Shown: positions 43,241 to 53,501, numbered from the stretch's first letter. The stretch is DNA of 64,000 nt from Rhizobium sp. P38BS-XIX (GCF_012641435.1 NZ_JABAIJ010000011.1:124001-188000), one strand, 5' to 3'. Program-made: numbers and translations. Notes: generated from the sequence alone by a model not told the origin.

Positions 43241-45741
43241 TCTCGACGCCCGATCCTGGAGAGGAGGCTCGCCGTACTGACGCCGAGCAGAAACGATCCG
43301 ACGACGAACAGGAAAGCGTAGGAGAGGATGTTGCTGGAAAGCCAGTTGGCGGCAATTAGGCGGTAGTTCGTCAACGACCAAGGCTGGGACATGACAAAGG
43401 TGAAACGACTGACGGGAACGGTGTCTATCTTCCCTGTCTTGCCTGAATACGCTGTGATATGGCCGCTGATTTGCGGCCAGGAACTTTGCGTGGTCATTCC
43501 CTCGATGCCGGTGCGAAGGTCTCCGGCGCTTGGCGCCGTGATAACGGTCCAGGTCGCGTCGTTGGTCGGGTTGGCTTCCTGGGCAATCAGCAGCGTATTC
43601 GCGTTGGATGGCGTGAACACCTGTTCTGAACCTGGAACGAAGCGCAGCGAGCTCAAGGTGATATCGAAATTGCGGTGCATCCACTGCTGGAAGCGTTCCA
43701 TCTGGCCTTGCAGCAGACCACCGCTGATACGATCGCGCCAATCGGCAATCGTGACCGAGGCCTCGGGCGTAACGCCTTGACCCGGCGCGGGTGGGCGCCA
43801 GGCGACCTGGCTCGATGCCGAAATGTTCATCTGCGTCAGGATTGTTGACGGCAGCTGGGAGATGGAGCCGACGAAGAGGGCGTTGCGACTTCCGACGGCG
43901 TTCGGAGAGGCGATCGGCTCCAATGTAATGGGATGGCCGGCCACCAACGCCATTTGTCCAAGGAGCGTCGATGTTGCCGAGAGCGTGTCCACATCCGCGC
44001 GGTCGATGAAGAGGGCCGTCGCATCCGTCTCGCGGTTATAGGGATAGCCCGTACCCGCAAAGGCGGCCAGATTGGGGCGCTGCGCAACTCGTGCAAAATC
44101 GGGAACGCGAAACTGGCTCGTATTGAACAGGGCGAAGCGGGGTGTCGTGCTCGATGTCGCCGCTGGGGAGCAGGAAGAATCCTCGTTTGCCATCAGCATG
44201 GCTTCGAGCGTGATCGTGTTCAGTCCCGGCTTGAAATGGCGCATGGTGATGCGAATGGGCAGCTGTCGGAAGATACCGCCGCCCGAAGCCGTGATCGGCT
44301 TCGTCGTTGCGATGCTGCCATTTACGTAGACGTCGATATGGCTGCCGGGCCTGACGTCCTTGGCATAGGCAGCATCAAGCAGAATCGTCGCCTCACCATA
44401 GGCATTTGCGTAGAAATCGGAGGGTATCGCGACATTGAAACTGGTGTGGAAGCGCCGACCGGAAAACTCCGCCGTTTTGACGCCCAGTTGTTCAAAGGTA
44501 AGGCTCGTCCCCGAATAGATCAGCGGCGCATCCGGCGCCGTCCATCGCTGCGTGACCAACAGGTCGCGACGGCTTTCCGGGTCGCGGTCGGTCGGTGACA
44601 CGACCGTATCGATCGCAGATGAAATTGCCTGCCAGGAGGGGCCGCTGATGAGGAGAAGCTGCTGACCGCTGCGCGGATCTATAGCAAACGAAGCCACCGC
44701 GCCATTTTGAGCCGCGGCCGGGACCGCAAAGACAGGCTGAAGCTCTGCCGGTGTACCAACGACAACGGTCATCTTGCCGGGACCTGCGGCTGGCACCGAA
44801 TCCGTAGTGAAAGAAAACGTTTCATTCGGCATGCCGCTCAGGAGCGCCAGGCCCTGAGAAAGCCGAAGCAACGGCTTGGTCGTTCCCGGCTGAGCCAGCG
44901 CCGGCACGACCATGTTGAACTGGGTTTTCCCTGTCTCGTTGACACCGATCGCGCGGATCGCATCCGTAGTCGAAAGCCTCTCGGCGTCGCGGCCGGCAAA
45001 GCTTATATACGTCCGTGCAGGATCTATATCCGACCATAGCTCGTAGGTTGAGGGAATGTCGCAGTCCACGCGATGGCGCTGCGTCACCTCGAAGGTCAAC
45101 AAGTTGGCGCCTGGCTGCAGCAATCCGCGCGGGATATCGAAGCTGACATCGGATTCGTTATCCGACGAGCCGACCTGTTGCTGATGGACTGCACGGTCAT
45201 TGACGAGAATGGTCAGTTGAGATGTCTCGGGTGCGATGACCACAGCGTTCTGATAGGCGAATGTGAATTTCGCAGGTGCGGCTGCCTGTTCGGGTGTCAA
45301 ATAGATTGACCAGGACTTTCGATCCGTCTCGCCTTCCAGCCTCATCTTATCAAACGGGATGACATAGCGGCGAAGGCCGGCGGCCGTGTCTATCGCAGGC
45401 TTTACCTGTGCCGTGGGTTGTGGGGCCGGTTGTGCCGGCACCGCCGGGATCGTCGTCTGCACCGTGGGAGTTTGTGGCGTGGCAACGGGTGAGGTGACGA
45501 TCACAGGCGAATTGGTCTGCGGCGCGACCGTCTGGGGAGCTGTCGACTGAGGGGCGGCCACCGAGGGCGTCACGGTGACAGGCGCCTGGGCTTGCGGCGC
45601 CGTTGTCTGTGGAATGGTGATTTGCGGAGTGGGAGGAGCTTCGCCCGCCGGTCGCTCGCCGGACATGTCGAACGGGGAGCTTTGTGCTTGCGCGGCGACA
45701 GCACTCAGCAGAACGATAAGCGTCGGAAGGATGCGGTTCAT
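43237..45741 (-). CDS. bcsB: Cellulose synthase periplasmic subunit BcsB (CelB)
   Basis: An 834-residue periplasmic protein with a Sec signal (cleavage near AAQAQ) and a C-terminal transmembrane anchor (YAFLFVVGSFLLGVSTASLL). Between the signal and the folded core lies a long proline/glutamine/threonine-rich stretch, about residues 25-120, which is unusual in length. The core carries BcsB carbohydrate-binding and flavodoxin-like regions. It guides the growing glucan through the periplasm in complex with BcsA. The ATG shares one base with the bcsA stop (TGATG), giving tight coupling. Confidence 0.92.
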   Translation of the reverse strand: MNRILPTLIVLLSAVAAQAQSSPFDMSGERPAGEAPPTPQITIPQTTAPQAQAPVTVTPSVAAPQSTAPQTVAPQTNSPVIVTSPVATPQTPTVQTTIPAVPAQPAPQPTAQVKPAIDTAAGLRRYVIPFDKMRLEGETDRKSWSIYLTPEQAAAPAKFTFAYQNAVVIAPETSQLTILVNDRAVHQQQVGSSDNESDVSFDIPRGLLQPGANLLTFEVTQRHRVDCDIPSTYELWSDIDPARTYISFAGRDAERLSTTDAIRAIGVNETGKTQFNMVVPALAQPGTTKPLLRLSQGLALLSGMPNETFSFTTDSVPAAGPGKMTVVVGTPAELQPVFAVPAAAQNGAVASFAIDPRSGQQLLLISGPSWQAISSAIDTVVSPTDRDPESRRDLLVTQRWTAPDAPLIYSGTSLTFEQLGVKTAEFSGRRFHTSFNVAIPSDFYANAYGEATILLDAAYAKDVRPGSHIDVYVNGSIATTKPITASGGGIFRQLPIRITMRHFKPGLNTITLEAMLMANEDSSCSPAATSSTTPRFALFNTSQFRVPDFARVAQRPNLAAFAGTGYPYNRETDATALFIDRADVDTLSATSTLLGQMALVAGHPITLEPIASPNAVGSRNALFVGSISQLPSTILTQMNISASSQVAWRPPAPGQGVTPEASVTIADWRDRISGGLLQGQMERFQQWMHRNFDITLSSLRFVPGSEQVFTPSNANTLLIAQEANPTNDATWTVITAPSAGDLRTGIEGMTTQSSWPQISGHITAYSGKTGKIDTVPVSRFTFVMSQPWSLTNYRLIAANWLSSNILSYAFLFVVGSFLLGVSTASLLSRIGRRE

Positions 45742-47924
45742 CAGCTTTTTGCCTTCGCGTCCCGTTGCGATTTCTCCGAGCCCACACCCTTGAAAAGATA
45801 GAGCAGGCCGCGGCTGGTCTGATAGAGCGACATGCCGAGGAACCATATCGTTCCGCGAATGATGCCGGGATTTCGACGTCGTGCCTGCTGGAATTTCGTC
45901 CACTGATCGGAATTGGCAAAAACGAGATCGGCGATCAGCCGGTGATCGGCAGCGCCTTTGGGAACATACTGGCAGCCAACCGCCGTGATGTCGCCCATCT
46001 GCTCGACGTTGCGCACGATCGCCGACAGGCTCACCATTTCCGCCCCGCTATAGGGCTGAAAGCGTATGGTGGCTTCTGCCCCCACTTTGACTGGCTCCAG
46101 ATCTTTGTTGAAGACATTCAGTCTTGCGCCATGAACCGAGACGTCTTCGATCGAGGCCGAATTCCAGCGGCCATCGATGCCGAACTCACTTCGCCGGTCC
46201 ACTCTCACACGACGAGAAGAAGCCCGCTCGCCACGTTCGGAAACGACACCAAGAGCGCAGCCCGACATGATGAGATTGATGATATTCCATCCGCCGACGA
46301 CCAGCGTAACGTCGGCCTTATAGGGCTCTGCGTATATGCGGTAGATGGTGACTGCCAGCGCGATGACCTGAACTGCGAAGATGACGAAGAACGGGCGGCT
46401 GATTTCCGACAGGCGACTGACCGCGATCGACTCGTCCTTGGCTGTCACCTTGAAGGTCGGCTTGCGAGGGTTGAGCATCACCGAGATGACCGCCGGCAAG
46501 AGGTGCACCGTCTGCACATATTCGTAAAGCTCGGAGATCCACGGCCAGCGGAACGATCCATAGAGATAGTTCTGCATCATCAGGTTCACGAGCATGTAGG
46601 CCAGCGTGTAGGCGAGAAATTCGCTACCGGACGCCGTGAAGATCTCGAGATCGAAGAAGAGGTAGAAGAGGGGCGCGAAGAGGAAGGTCACGCGCGGAAA
46701 CGGAAACAGCCAGAACAACGTCGATGACATGTAGCAAAGACGCTGCGGGAGCGTCAGTCCGCGCTTCAGAAGCGGGAAGCGGAAGCGCAAAATCTGCATC
46801 ATCCCCTGAGCCCAGCGGCTGCGCTGGCCAATGAAGCTGGCAAACGTCGCAGGTTGGAGGCCGGCAATCAGTGGCTTGTCGACATAGATGCTGTTCCAGC
46901 CGGCGCCGTGAAGTGCAAGCGCAGTTTCGCAGTCTTCCGTGATGCTGACACCGCTGAAGCCGCTTTGCGATTCAAGCGCACGCCGGCTGAGCACGGCGGC
47001 CGAGCCGCAGAAGAAAGCCGCGTTCCATTTGTCGAGACCGCGCTGGATGATGCCGTAGAACATCTCGTTCTCGCTCGGCATGTTGTCAAAGGTGCGCAGA
47101 TTGCGCTCCAGCGGATCCGGATTGATGAAGAAGTGCGGTGTCTGGACGAGGAATAGCTTCGGATCGTCTTCGAAGTAACCAACCGTCTCAAGCAGGAAAT
47201 CGCGCGCCGGAGCATGGTCGGCATCGAAAACGGCAATCAACTCGCCGTCGGAATGCGCAAGCCCGTTGTTGAGATTGCCCGCCTTGGCATGTTCGTTGCG
47301 CTCGCGTGTCAGATATTCGACATCAAGATCGGAGCAGAGCTGCTTGAGTTCATTGTGGCGCGCGATAGCGGCCTGTGATTCCAGGACCTTTGTCGAGTTT
47401 CGCTTCTGTGCGGTGCCACCGTCATCGAGCAGCCACACCCTGAGCTTGTCCGCTGGATAATCCATAGCCTTGGCTGAAGCGAGCGTGTTCGCGAGCAGGT
47501 TTGTGTCTTCATTGTAAGACGGCACAAAGACGTCCACCGACGGAAAATGCTGCGTCTTTGCCGCACGCGCGGTGCGTGGTGGCAGAGGGGTGGCGACGAT
47601 GAAGAGGCTGAGCATCAGCATCGCGACGTTGTACATTTCAGCCAGATAGAGCAGCAGGCCTGGAATGAAGTTTTCAGGCTGGTTGACCGGCGGCAATGTG
47701 TAGGACGTCCGCCAATAGACATAGCGCAGCACGATGGCCGTACCGAAGGCAAGCGCCACCAGTCGCCAAGTTCCCTGACGCTTGAGGATCTTGATGATCG
47801 CCATCAAAGTGACGACGACCGTACTGGCAATCAGCTGAGTTTGAAGGTTGACCGGCAACGTGATCAGCACGATCCCGCATAATGCTATCACGGCCCAAAC
47901 CAGGATGCTGCGTGCAGTGTGCAT
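45741..47924 (-). CDS. bcsA: Cellulose synthase catalytic subunit, c-di-GMP regulated (BcsA, CelA)
   Basis: A 727-residue inner-membrane GT2 processive glycosyltransferase. The D,D,D,Q(Q/R)XRW set is present: DDGG near residue 185, DAD near 237, TED near 333 and QRSRWAQG near 370. The C-terminal PilZ domain has RVDRR near 580 and DVSVHG near 604, the two parts of a c-di-GMP-binding motif. It polymerises UDP-glucose and extrudes the glucan. The ATG at 47924 is chosen over an upstream one because gaaggga is well placed. GalE and UDP-sugar genes are not linked to this operon. Confidence 0.96.
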   Translation of the reverse strand: MHTARSILVWAVIALCGIVLITLPVNLQTQLIASTVVVTLMAIIKILKRQGTWRLVALAFGTAIVLRYVYWRTSYTLPPVNQPENFIPGLLLYLAEMYNVAMLMLSLFIVATPLPPRTARAAKTQHFPSVDVFVPSYNEDTNLLANTLASAKAMDYPADKLRVWLLDDGGTAQKRNSTKVLESQAAIARHNELKQLCSDLDVEYLTRERNEHAKAGNLNNGLAHSDGELIAVFDADHAPARDFLLETVGYFEDDPKLFLVQTPHFFINPDPLERNLRTFDNMPSENEMFYGIIQRGLDKWNAAFFCGSAAVLSRRALESQSGFSGVSITEDCETALALHGAGWNSIYVDKPLIAGLQPATFASFIGQRSRWAQGMMQILRFRFPLLKRGLTLPQRLCYMSSTLFWLFPFPRVTFLFAPLFYLFFDLEIFTASGSEFLAYTLAYMLVNLMMQNYLYGSFRWPWISELYEYVQTVHLLPAVISVMLNPRKPTFKVTAKDESIAVSRLSEISRPFFVIFAVQVIALAVTIYRIYAEPYKADVTLVVGGWNIINLIMSGCALGVVSERGERASSRRVRVDRRSEFGIDGRWNSASIEDVSVHGARLNVFNKDLEPVKVGAEATIRFQPYSGAEMVSLSAIVRNVEQMGDITAVGCQYVPKGAADHRLIADLVFANSDQWTKFQQARRRNPGIIRGTIWFLGMSLYQTSRGLLYLFKGVGSEKSQRDAKAKS

Positions 47925-47981
47925 CGATGTCCCTTCAAAGGTATTGCCAGACGCCATCCTGGCGCCCCGAGGTTACTCCGC

Positions 47982-48995
47982 CTAGCGGCAGGCCCCCGTT
48001 ATGGCAGCCTCTCCGTTACAGTCCGGTAAAGGCACGATGATATTACTTGCGGTATTTGTCGGCGCCGGCTGTATCAACATGGAACTCTGCCCACTTGCGC
48101 CGTTGATCTGCGATGGGTCGTTCTGCCCGTCGGGCAAGGGCACGCGAGGGCCAATCATCGGCGGCAAGACGGGCTGCGCCTGAGGTTGTTGCTGCTGTTG
48201 CTGTTGCTGTTGCACGCGTGGCGCTACGGTTCGACGGACGACGACCGGCCGAGCCGCGGCGGCTGGTCGATTTTGATAGCCGATAGTAATCGGCGGCGTG
48301 CGATACTGCGTGGCATCTGGATAAACCATGTCGCCAGGCTTGCCGAGCACGCCTTCTGCTCCGCGCGGTGCGCCGAATGGGTTCAGTGCGGCTCCGGAGA
48401 AATGGCCGGCGATGGTGTAGCCATAGACCGTGCTCAGCAATTGTCGCTCGGTCGCATGGGCATCACAAAGGCGCACCCGCACCTGGACCATGCCGAAATT
48501 GCGCTGCTCCTGCGGCGGGGCGAAACCAGCCTTAACCTGCTGCCAGGCATAGAGGCACGTATCGCCAGTTCTGCTTTGACCCGATGCGTATCCAAAAGGG
48601 CCATAACTGTTCTGAACGAAGGTTGCGGATCGCGCTAGCCGAACACCGGGTACGGCCGACGCCATTTCGCGAGCAATCGTGCGGTCGTTTATCGCATAGA
48701 AAGGCCGGCTTCCAAGACCCGGGTTGGACCCTGTTATCCCCTGGAATTGCACCTTGAGAAAGTTTTGGCCTGGTACCGACGAAGAGGTGGAAAGGGAGAT
48801 CGTCTGGTCGATATCCTTGCCATGCCGGCTTTCGACGATGTTGACGATTGCCGGCCCACCCGGAGGCGGAAAAGCGAGTGCCTTCTCGGCGGAAACAGTC
48901 TCGACGCCAATCGATTGCCTAACCTGGCCAGTTGTCGTGCAACCGGCACCCAGGCAGGCCAAGCTTATCAAGACTACCGCTTTTTTTGAATGCAT
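47982..48995 (-). CDS. bcsN: Cellulose biosynthesis protein BcsN, lipoprotein
   Basis: A 337-residue protein with a lipoprotein signal: LACLGAGC places the acylated cysteine at residue 19. The C-terminal third is low in complexity, with nine consecutive glutamines. Rhizobial (type III) cellulose clusters begin with bcsN upstream of bcsA, as here, and this position and the lipoprotein nature support the call. Its exact role in cellulose secretion is not established. It is the first gene of the operon; 57 bases separate it from bcsA. Confidence 0.85.
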   Translation of the reverse strand: MHSKKAVVLISLACLGAGCTTTGQVRQSIGVETVSAEKALAFPPPGGPAIVNIVESRHGKDIDQTISLSTSSSVPGQNFLKVQFQGITGSNPGLGSRPFYAINDRTIAREMASAVPGVRLARSATFVQNSYGPFGYASGQSRTGDTCLYAWQQVKAGFAPPQEQRNFGMVQVRVRLCDAHATERQLLSTVYGYTIAGHFSGAALNPFGAPRGAEGVLGKPGDMVYPDATQYRTPPITIGYQNRPAAAARPVVVRRTVAPRVQQQQQQQQQPQAQPVLPPMIGPRVPLPDGQNDPSQINGASGQSSMLIQPAPTNTASNIIVPLPDCNGEAAITGACR

Positions 48996-49493
48996 CTCTC
49001 GGATCGCGACAATTATGGGTGTTCACATTCATCGCAAAAAGAGCGACGAGTTTTAGAATCAAGCCCGTGTATTCGATGTAGCAAATAGAGGTCATTATGG
49101 TTAACGGATGGTTACCTAATGGCCATTGTTTCGATTGCGGATCGTTACCGCTGCTTTGGCGACGCGCTTTTCGGAGAATCGCTCGGCTGCCTCTATGAGG
49201 CACGCTTATAGGCGCTTTCTGCCATGCGCTTGCCATGGCCGACGACCTTTACAGCATCGGCAACTACCACGCTGCCTCGCCTAACTTAAGTGATGCCAGA
49301 CGCTCGCAGATCTCTGGCCCAGACACTGGCTGGCACGGCTGCTTCAAATCGATTGCGGTTCCAATGCTTCTGAAATGCGTTTACTCGATATGGTAAGCCT
49401 TTCTATTCATTGACAATAATCGACCCAGATAGTTGTGCGATTGGTCAATGCTCGAGTTCTTCCAAAACCATCGGTGCATTCTTCGGCGGATAA
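48996..49493. other. Intergenic stretch upstream of the cellulose operon
   Basis: About 500 bases without a convincing gene. The first 130 bases next to bcsN are A+T-rich and probably hold the operon promoter. A 53-codon frame at 49235-49396 on the plus strand has no ribosome-binding site or recognisable family. The right end runs into a decayed insertion sequence. Confidence 0.5.
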
Positions 49494-50341
49494 CTCTAAG
49501 GCTGCGCCTTCTAGGCCCCAGACTCAATTGCCGCGATGTAGCATGTTGCGGTGAAGTTGATCATGAGCTTGTCATAAGCGGGTAGCGACACGCCTCCAAT
49601 CTTTGAGGCGGCAAAAGGCGCGTTCGATGATGTTTCGACGTCGGTGGACGATTTGATCGAACGGCTTGATCCGCTTTCGTGTCGGATTGTTGGGAATAAT
49701 GGGCTCTGTGCCACGGGCTTTGAGGAAGTCGCGTAAAGCGTCGCTGTCGTAAGCGGTATCTGCGGCGCAAAAGCGGCTTGGCGGCAGGGTCTCCAGCAGG
49801 GGAATGGCCATGGGAGCGTCGCCGCGCCGCCCAGGCGTTATTCGCAGCGCGATTGGACGGCCGCGACGATCGACAACAGCATGGATTTTTGTCGATCTGC
49901 CGCCTCTTGATCGATCGATTGCTTGGACTTGTGCCCCCCTTTTCCGCCAGCGGCCGAGCGATGGGCTTGTGCGGTGGTGCTGTCGATCAGATGGGTGTCG
50001 CGATCAGTCGTTTGCACCAAGGCTTCGAACAGCCGTCGCCATATTCCCTTGGCAGACCAGCGATGGAAGCGATTGTAAACGGTTGTTGCCGGTCCATAGC
50101 AAGCAGGACAGTCCTGCCAACGGCAGCCAGATCGCAGAACATGAATGATGCCGCTAATGACCCGGCGGTCATCGTTCGGTGAGCGCCGGGCTGGTTCGTT
50201 GGAAGCAGACGGGCGATCACCGCCCACTGCCGATCATCAAGCCAAAATTCTCCTGCCATGGTCCAAAACTCCCGTTAGCACAGGGAGTGAATCATAGCCT
50301 GATAATTTCATCAATAGCTTGATTAGGTTTACACCCTAGAG
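49494..50341 (-). mobile_element. Decayed IS5-family insertion sequence
   Basis: About 850 bases, the usual size of the IS427 group of IS5. The extent is set by the transposase remnant and by weak end similarity (ctctaagg at the left, ccctagag at the right). The ends are too diverged to be sure of the borders, and no target duplication was recognised. Confidence 0.65.
49511..50259 (-). pseudogene. IS5-family transposase, multiply frameshifted
   Basis: The DDE transposase can be followed through successive frames. The N-terminal EFWLDDRQWAVIARLLP runs to about 50,180. A middle segment with HVLRSGCRWQDCP and the catalytic DSTTAQAHRSAAG continues to about 49,830. A C-terminal segment with ADTAYDSD, RRRNIIERAFCRLK and RVATR reaches about 49,565, then a further shift gives YDKLMINF. 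IS427-type elements use one programmed frameshift; at least three shifts here mean the gene is dead. Confidence 0.8.
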
Positions 50342-50715
50342 GTCGTGCTTGCCAGTGTCTGCTTGGAGCTTGGCAAAAGCTGCAAATGGACGACCTCATT
50401 AAGGGGGAAACCCGTGTCGGAGATATCCTCTAAAACAGGAAGCAAGCAGGCATCAAGAAGAAGCTAGACGAACTCCTCGATCGAATGGAAGAGATCGAAG
50501 AAGATCAAGAGCGACATGACGGTCGGGGTTAGCCGGCTAGGTGACCAATAGCTACAATTTTCACAATCGTCACTCCGGTCGCAAATTTTTAAGCATCTCG
50601 CAAACATCGGATTACCGTAAGCGATGTGCTAATCCCACCGTGTCTGGATAACTCCGAATTTCCATATCAAAAGCCAACGCCGCAGACCGCTATGGGTCGA
50701 TAGCGGACGCCTCGC
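50342..50715. other. Intergenic stretch between IS remnant and small hypothetical gene
   Basis: No convincing gene. A short charged frame on the plus strand near 50,455-50,532 (KKLDELLDRMEEIEED) could be the tail of a degraded protein, but it has no start. The rest is A+T-rich and featureless to the eye. Confidence 0.4.
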
Positions 50716-51021
50716 TCAACGATCTGTAGAATGGAGCGCCTCTTGGGCGGCTTTTTCTAAATCGCCGGAGCTGAATATCCAGCGGCCTGACAATCTCGGT
50801 CCATCAATGGTGATCCTGTATTGGCCCTTTCGTTGGTTTAGCTGCTTGCCCGAAACGTGGATGACTTCTGATACGTGGTCCGGAATAATTGTGCCGCTTC
50901 CGACAGGGAGGTCTTCCAAAGTCCGTGGGTTAAGGCGCTTACCCTTCATTGCTAATCCAATGGCATGGAGCACCGGATAAACTGGCGTCTTCGGCCACGG
51001 GACTACATCAGCGTTTCTCAT
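50716..51021 (-). CDS. Hypothetical protein, unrecognised
   Basis: A 101-residue soluble protein of unknown family. The central part (VGSGTIIPDHVSEVIHVSGKQLNQRKGQYRITIDG) suggests a small beta-rich domain. The ATG at 51021 is chosen because ggggga lies just before it; the frame stays open upstream into the edge of the IS66 element. It lies between two insertion sequences, so it may be a remnant of a larger locus. No function is proposed. Confidence 0.5.
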   Translation of the reverse strand: MRNADVVPWPKTPVYPVLHAIGLAMKGKRLNPRTLEDLPVGSGTIIPDHVSEVIHVSGKQLNQRKGQYRITIDGPRLSGRWIFSSGDLEKAAQEALHSTDR

Positions 51022-51126
51022 CCGTTCCCCCTTATCCGAATTGAATCGCGCTAACGGCGTCGATGCTGCAAGATACGTAACGTTGTTCAAATTGAGATGC
51101 CGATGTCTGCAGTCGACCGACTGCAC

Positions 51127-52696
51127 TCAAAGGTGGGAGTTGGATTGTATAGCGGGGTAATTCCACGGCAAAAGCTTATCGATCCGGCCCTGCTTATGGC
51201 CGTTGACGATGGCAGTGAGCGTGGTGGTTAGATAAGCCAGCGGATCGACCGCATTAAGTTTGTAGGTCTCGATGAGCGAGGCGACCATCGCCCAGTTCTC
51301 TGCTCCAGCGTCATGCCCAGCAAAGAGTGCATTCTTGCGATTGAGAGCAATCGGTCGGATGGTTCGCTCGAGGGTATTGCTGTCAATCTCGATGCGTCCG
51401 TCAGACAAGAAGAGCTTCAGGCCATCCCAGTATTTGGCGATGTAGGCCACAGCCTCGCCGATTGGAGACTTGACCGCGATACGGGCACGGTTATGGACAA
51501 GCCAGGCCTGCATATCGGCGACCAGTTGCGCAGACCGTTCCTGCCGCCCCGCAAGACGAGCGTCCGGAACAAGACCACGCAGCTCGGCCTCGATCCGATA
51601 CAGTTCACCAATCCGTTTGACGCCGTCCTCGGCGATGGGTGCTGAGCCGTTGCGCGTGATCTCCACCAGCTTGCGACGTGCGTGGGCCCAGCAATAGGCA
51701 AGCCGAATGTCTGCATCGACACGGTCAGATGCGATCAGTCTATTGTGTCCGGCATAGCCGTCGACCTGCAAGATACCAGAGAAGCCCTGCAGTATCCGTT
51801 CAGCATGAATGCCTCCTCGACCGGGGGCGTGTGTGAAAGCGACGCCCGGAGGAGCACACCCACCCCATGGGCGATCATCCCGTGCCAGCGTCCAGAAGTA
51901 TCCGGTCTTGGTCTTGCGCGAGTCGGGATCAAGGACCGGAGCACGGGTCTCGTCCATGAAGAGCTTGGTCGAGCGCTTCAGGTCGGCAATCAGGGCATCG
52001 AAGACGGGGCGCAATTCGAACGCTGCGCGGCCGACCCAATCGGCAAGGGTGGAACGGTCGAGATCGATGCCCTAGCGGCCGATGATCTGAGCCTGTCGAT
52101 AGAGCGGAAGGTGAGCGGCATATTTGGAAACCAGCACATGGGCGACGGTCGCTTCCGTCGGCAGCCCCGCCTGGATTAGGCGTGCTGGTGCAGGAGCCTG
52201 GACGACGCCGTCAGTGCAGGCACGGCATGCATATCGGGGCCGACGGGTGACGATGACGCGGAACTGCACCGGGACGACATACAGCTGCTCACAGACATCC
52301 TCACCGATACAATGCAGACAACCGCCGCAAGCACAGATCAGGCTTTCCGGCTCAATCACCTCTTCGACACGGGGAAGATGCTTCGGAAGGGAGCCGCGAT
52401 TGATTGCGCGGGGCTTGGTGATCTTGTTCCCGACAGGAGCGTCCGCCTCATCCTCGGCATGGATCACTGCCATGGCCGTTTCCAGGTCTTCCAGCGCCAG
52501 ATCGAACTGGTCGGCATCGGTCTTCTCGGACTTGCGCCCGAAGGCTGCCTGCTTGTAGGCCGCGCTTCTCCAGCCGCTCGATCCGCTCATCCTTAAGGAC
52601 GATCTGAACGTCTTTGGCCGCCTCGCGTGCTTGCGCCGCAATCAGCATTGCCTTCAGGGCGGAAACGTCATCGGGAAGATCGGCGGTCTCAGGCAT
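51127..52696 (-). pseudogene. tnpC: IS66 transposase TnpC, broken by a frameshift and a stop codon
   Basis: The N-terminal helical part (PETADLPDDVSALKAML) is in one frame and the AFGRKSEK zinc-finger region in another, with the shift near 52,560-52,570. An in-frame TAG at 52072-52074 replaces the expected glutamine in a GRQG context. The DDE catalytic part continues downstream with LFMDETRAPVLDPD, YCWAHARRKLVE and SNTLERTIRPIALNRKN. The protein cannot be made whole. Confidence 0.85.
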
Positions 52697-52708
52697 GGCC
52701 GGAATCTA

Positions 52709-53118
52709 TCAAATCCCGGCCCGTTTTGCCTTTGGAATCTGCGACCCTGAGTCATCGTGCCGCAGATACTCGATTGTCTCCGGCGTCCTCGCCTTGGCCG
52801 CATGAACCCGCCGCCAATCAAGGCCAGAAAACAGGGCTTCGAACTGGGTGTGGGTCAGAGTCATCAGCCCATCTTTGATGCCGGGCCAGGTAAAGGTATG
52901 CTCTCCCAACCGCTTGTAGGCAAGGACGATACCTGAGCCATCCCAGTAGATTAACTTCAGCCTATCTGCCTTACGAGACCGGAACACGAAGACCGTTCCC
53001 GTGAACGGGTCTTTGTGCAGTTCATTCTTACCAGCGCCGCCAATCCGTCATGACCTTTACGAAAGTCCACGGGCTTGGTCACCACCATGATCCGCACGCG
53101 GTTCGACGGAAAGATCAT
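52709..53118 (-). pseudogene. tnpB: IS66 accessory protein TnpB, frameshifted
   Basis: The N-terminal IFPSNRVRIMVVTKPVDFRKG and the C-terminal VFRSRKADRLKLIYWDGSG of IS66 TnpB are both clear but lie in different frames. A single missing base near 53,027 (in ctggtaagaat) explains the shift. The start ATG overlaps the tnpA stop by four bases, as is normal in this family. Confidence 0.85.
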
Positions 53119-53501
53119 GTCGCTGCGGCCAAGGCACGCGCAATGGCCGCGATCCTGGCCACAGAGGCACCTTCCTCAAGGCGGATCGTAACGGGACCCA
53201 GGACGATCTCAGGGCGACCAACCGCTTTAGGTGGAGGTTCCGAAACTGGCGGATCGACGATAACCGCCGCGAACTCTACCGCATCCTGCGGTGCTGGCAG
53301 GATCAGCTTGCCCTGCCGCGCCATCGTCCGCCAAGTGAAGAGGCTTTTGGCTCGCAATCCATAGCGCTGCGCAACTTCACTGACTTTCGTGCCAGGCCTC
53401 AGGCTCTCCGAAACGATCTTCGCCTTGACCTCATCAGGCCAATGTCGGTGAACCGCACGTCCAGGCTCCCTCGTTGTGAGAAACTCCAATGTAGTTTCCA
53501 T
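53115..53501 (-). CDS. tnpA: IS66 accessory protein TnpA
   Basis: A 128-residue protein with an N-terminal helix-turn-helix of the IS66 OrfA/IS3 OrfA type (HWPDEVKAKIVSESLRPG, then VSEVAQRYGLRAKSLFTWR). A C-terminal tail rich in proline and alanine follows. It is the only intact gene of the element. The ATG giving METTLEF is preferred to an upstream in-frame ATG. Without working TnpB and TnpC it cannot mobilise the element. Confidence 0.85.
   Translation of the reverse strand: METTLEFLTTREPGRAVHRHWPDEVKAKIVSESLRPGTKVSEVAQRYGLRAKSLFTWRTMARQGKLILPAPQDAVEFAAVIVDPPVSEPPPKAVGRPEIVLGPVTIRLEEGASVARIAAIARALAAAT

Larger units (their letters stand above)
51127..53501 (-). mobile_element. IS66-family insertion sequence (tnpA-tnpB-tnpC), inactivated
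   Basis: The three-gene order of IS66 elements is present on the minus strand: tnpA (intact), tnpB (frameshifted) and tnpC (frameshift plus nonsense codon). Only the coding span is given, because matching terminal inverted repeats were not found by eye just outside it. A 7-bp palindrome (gcagtcg-ac-cgactgc, 51109-51124) abuts the tnpC stop. Confidence 0.85.

Noticed and set aside
49235..49396. 53-codon frame upstream of the cellulose operon
   Set aside because: It has no ribosome-binding site, no hydrophobic or domain pattern and lies next to a decayed insertion sequence.
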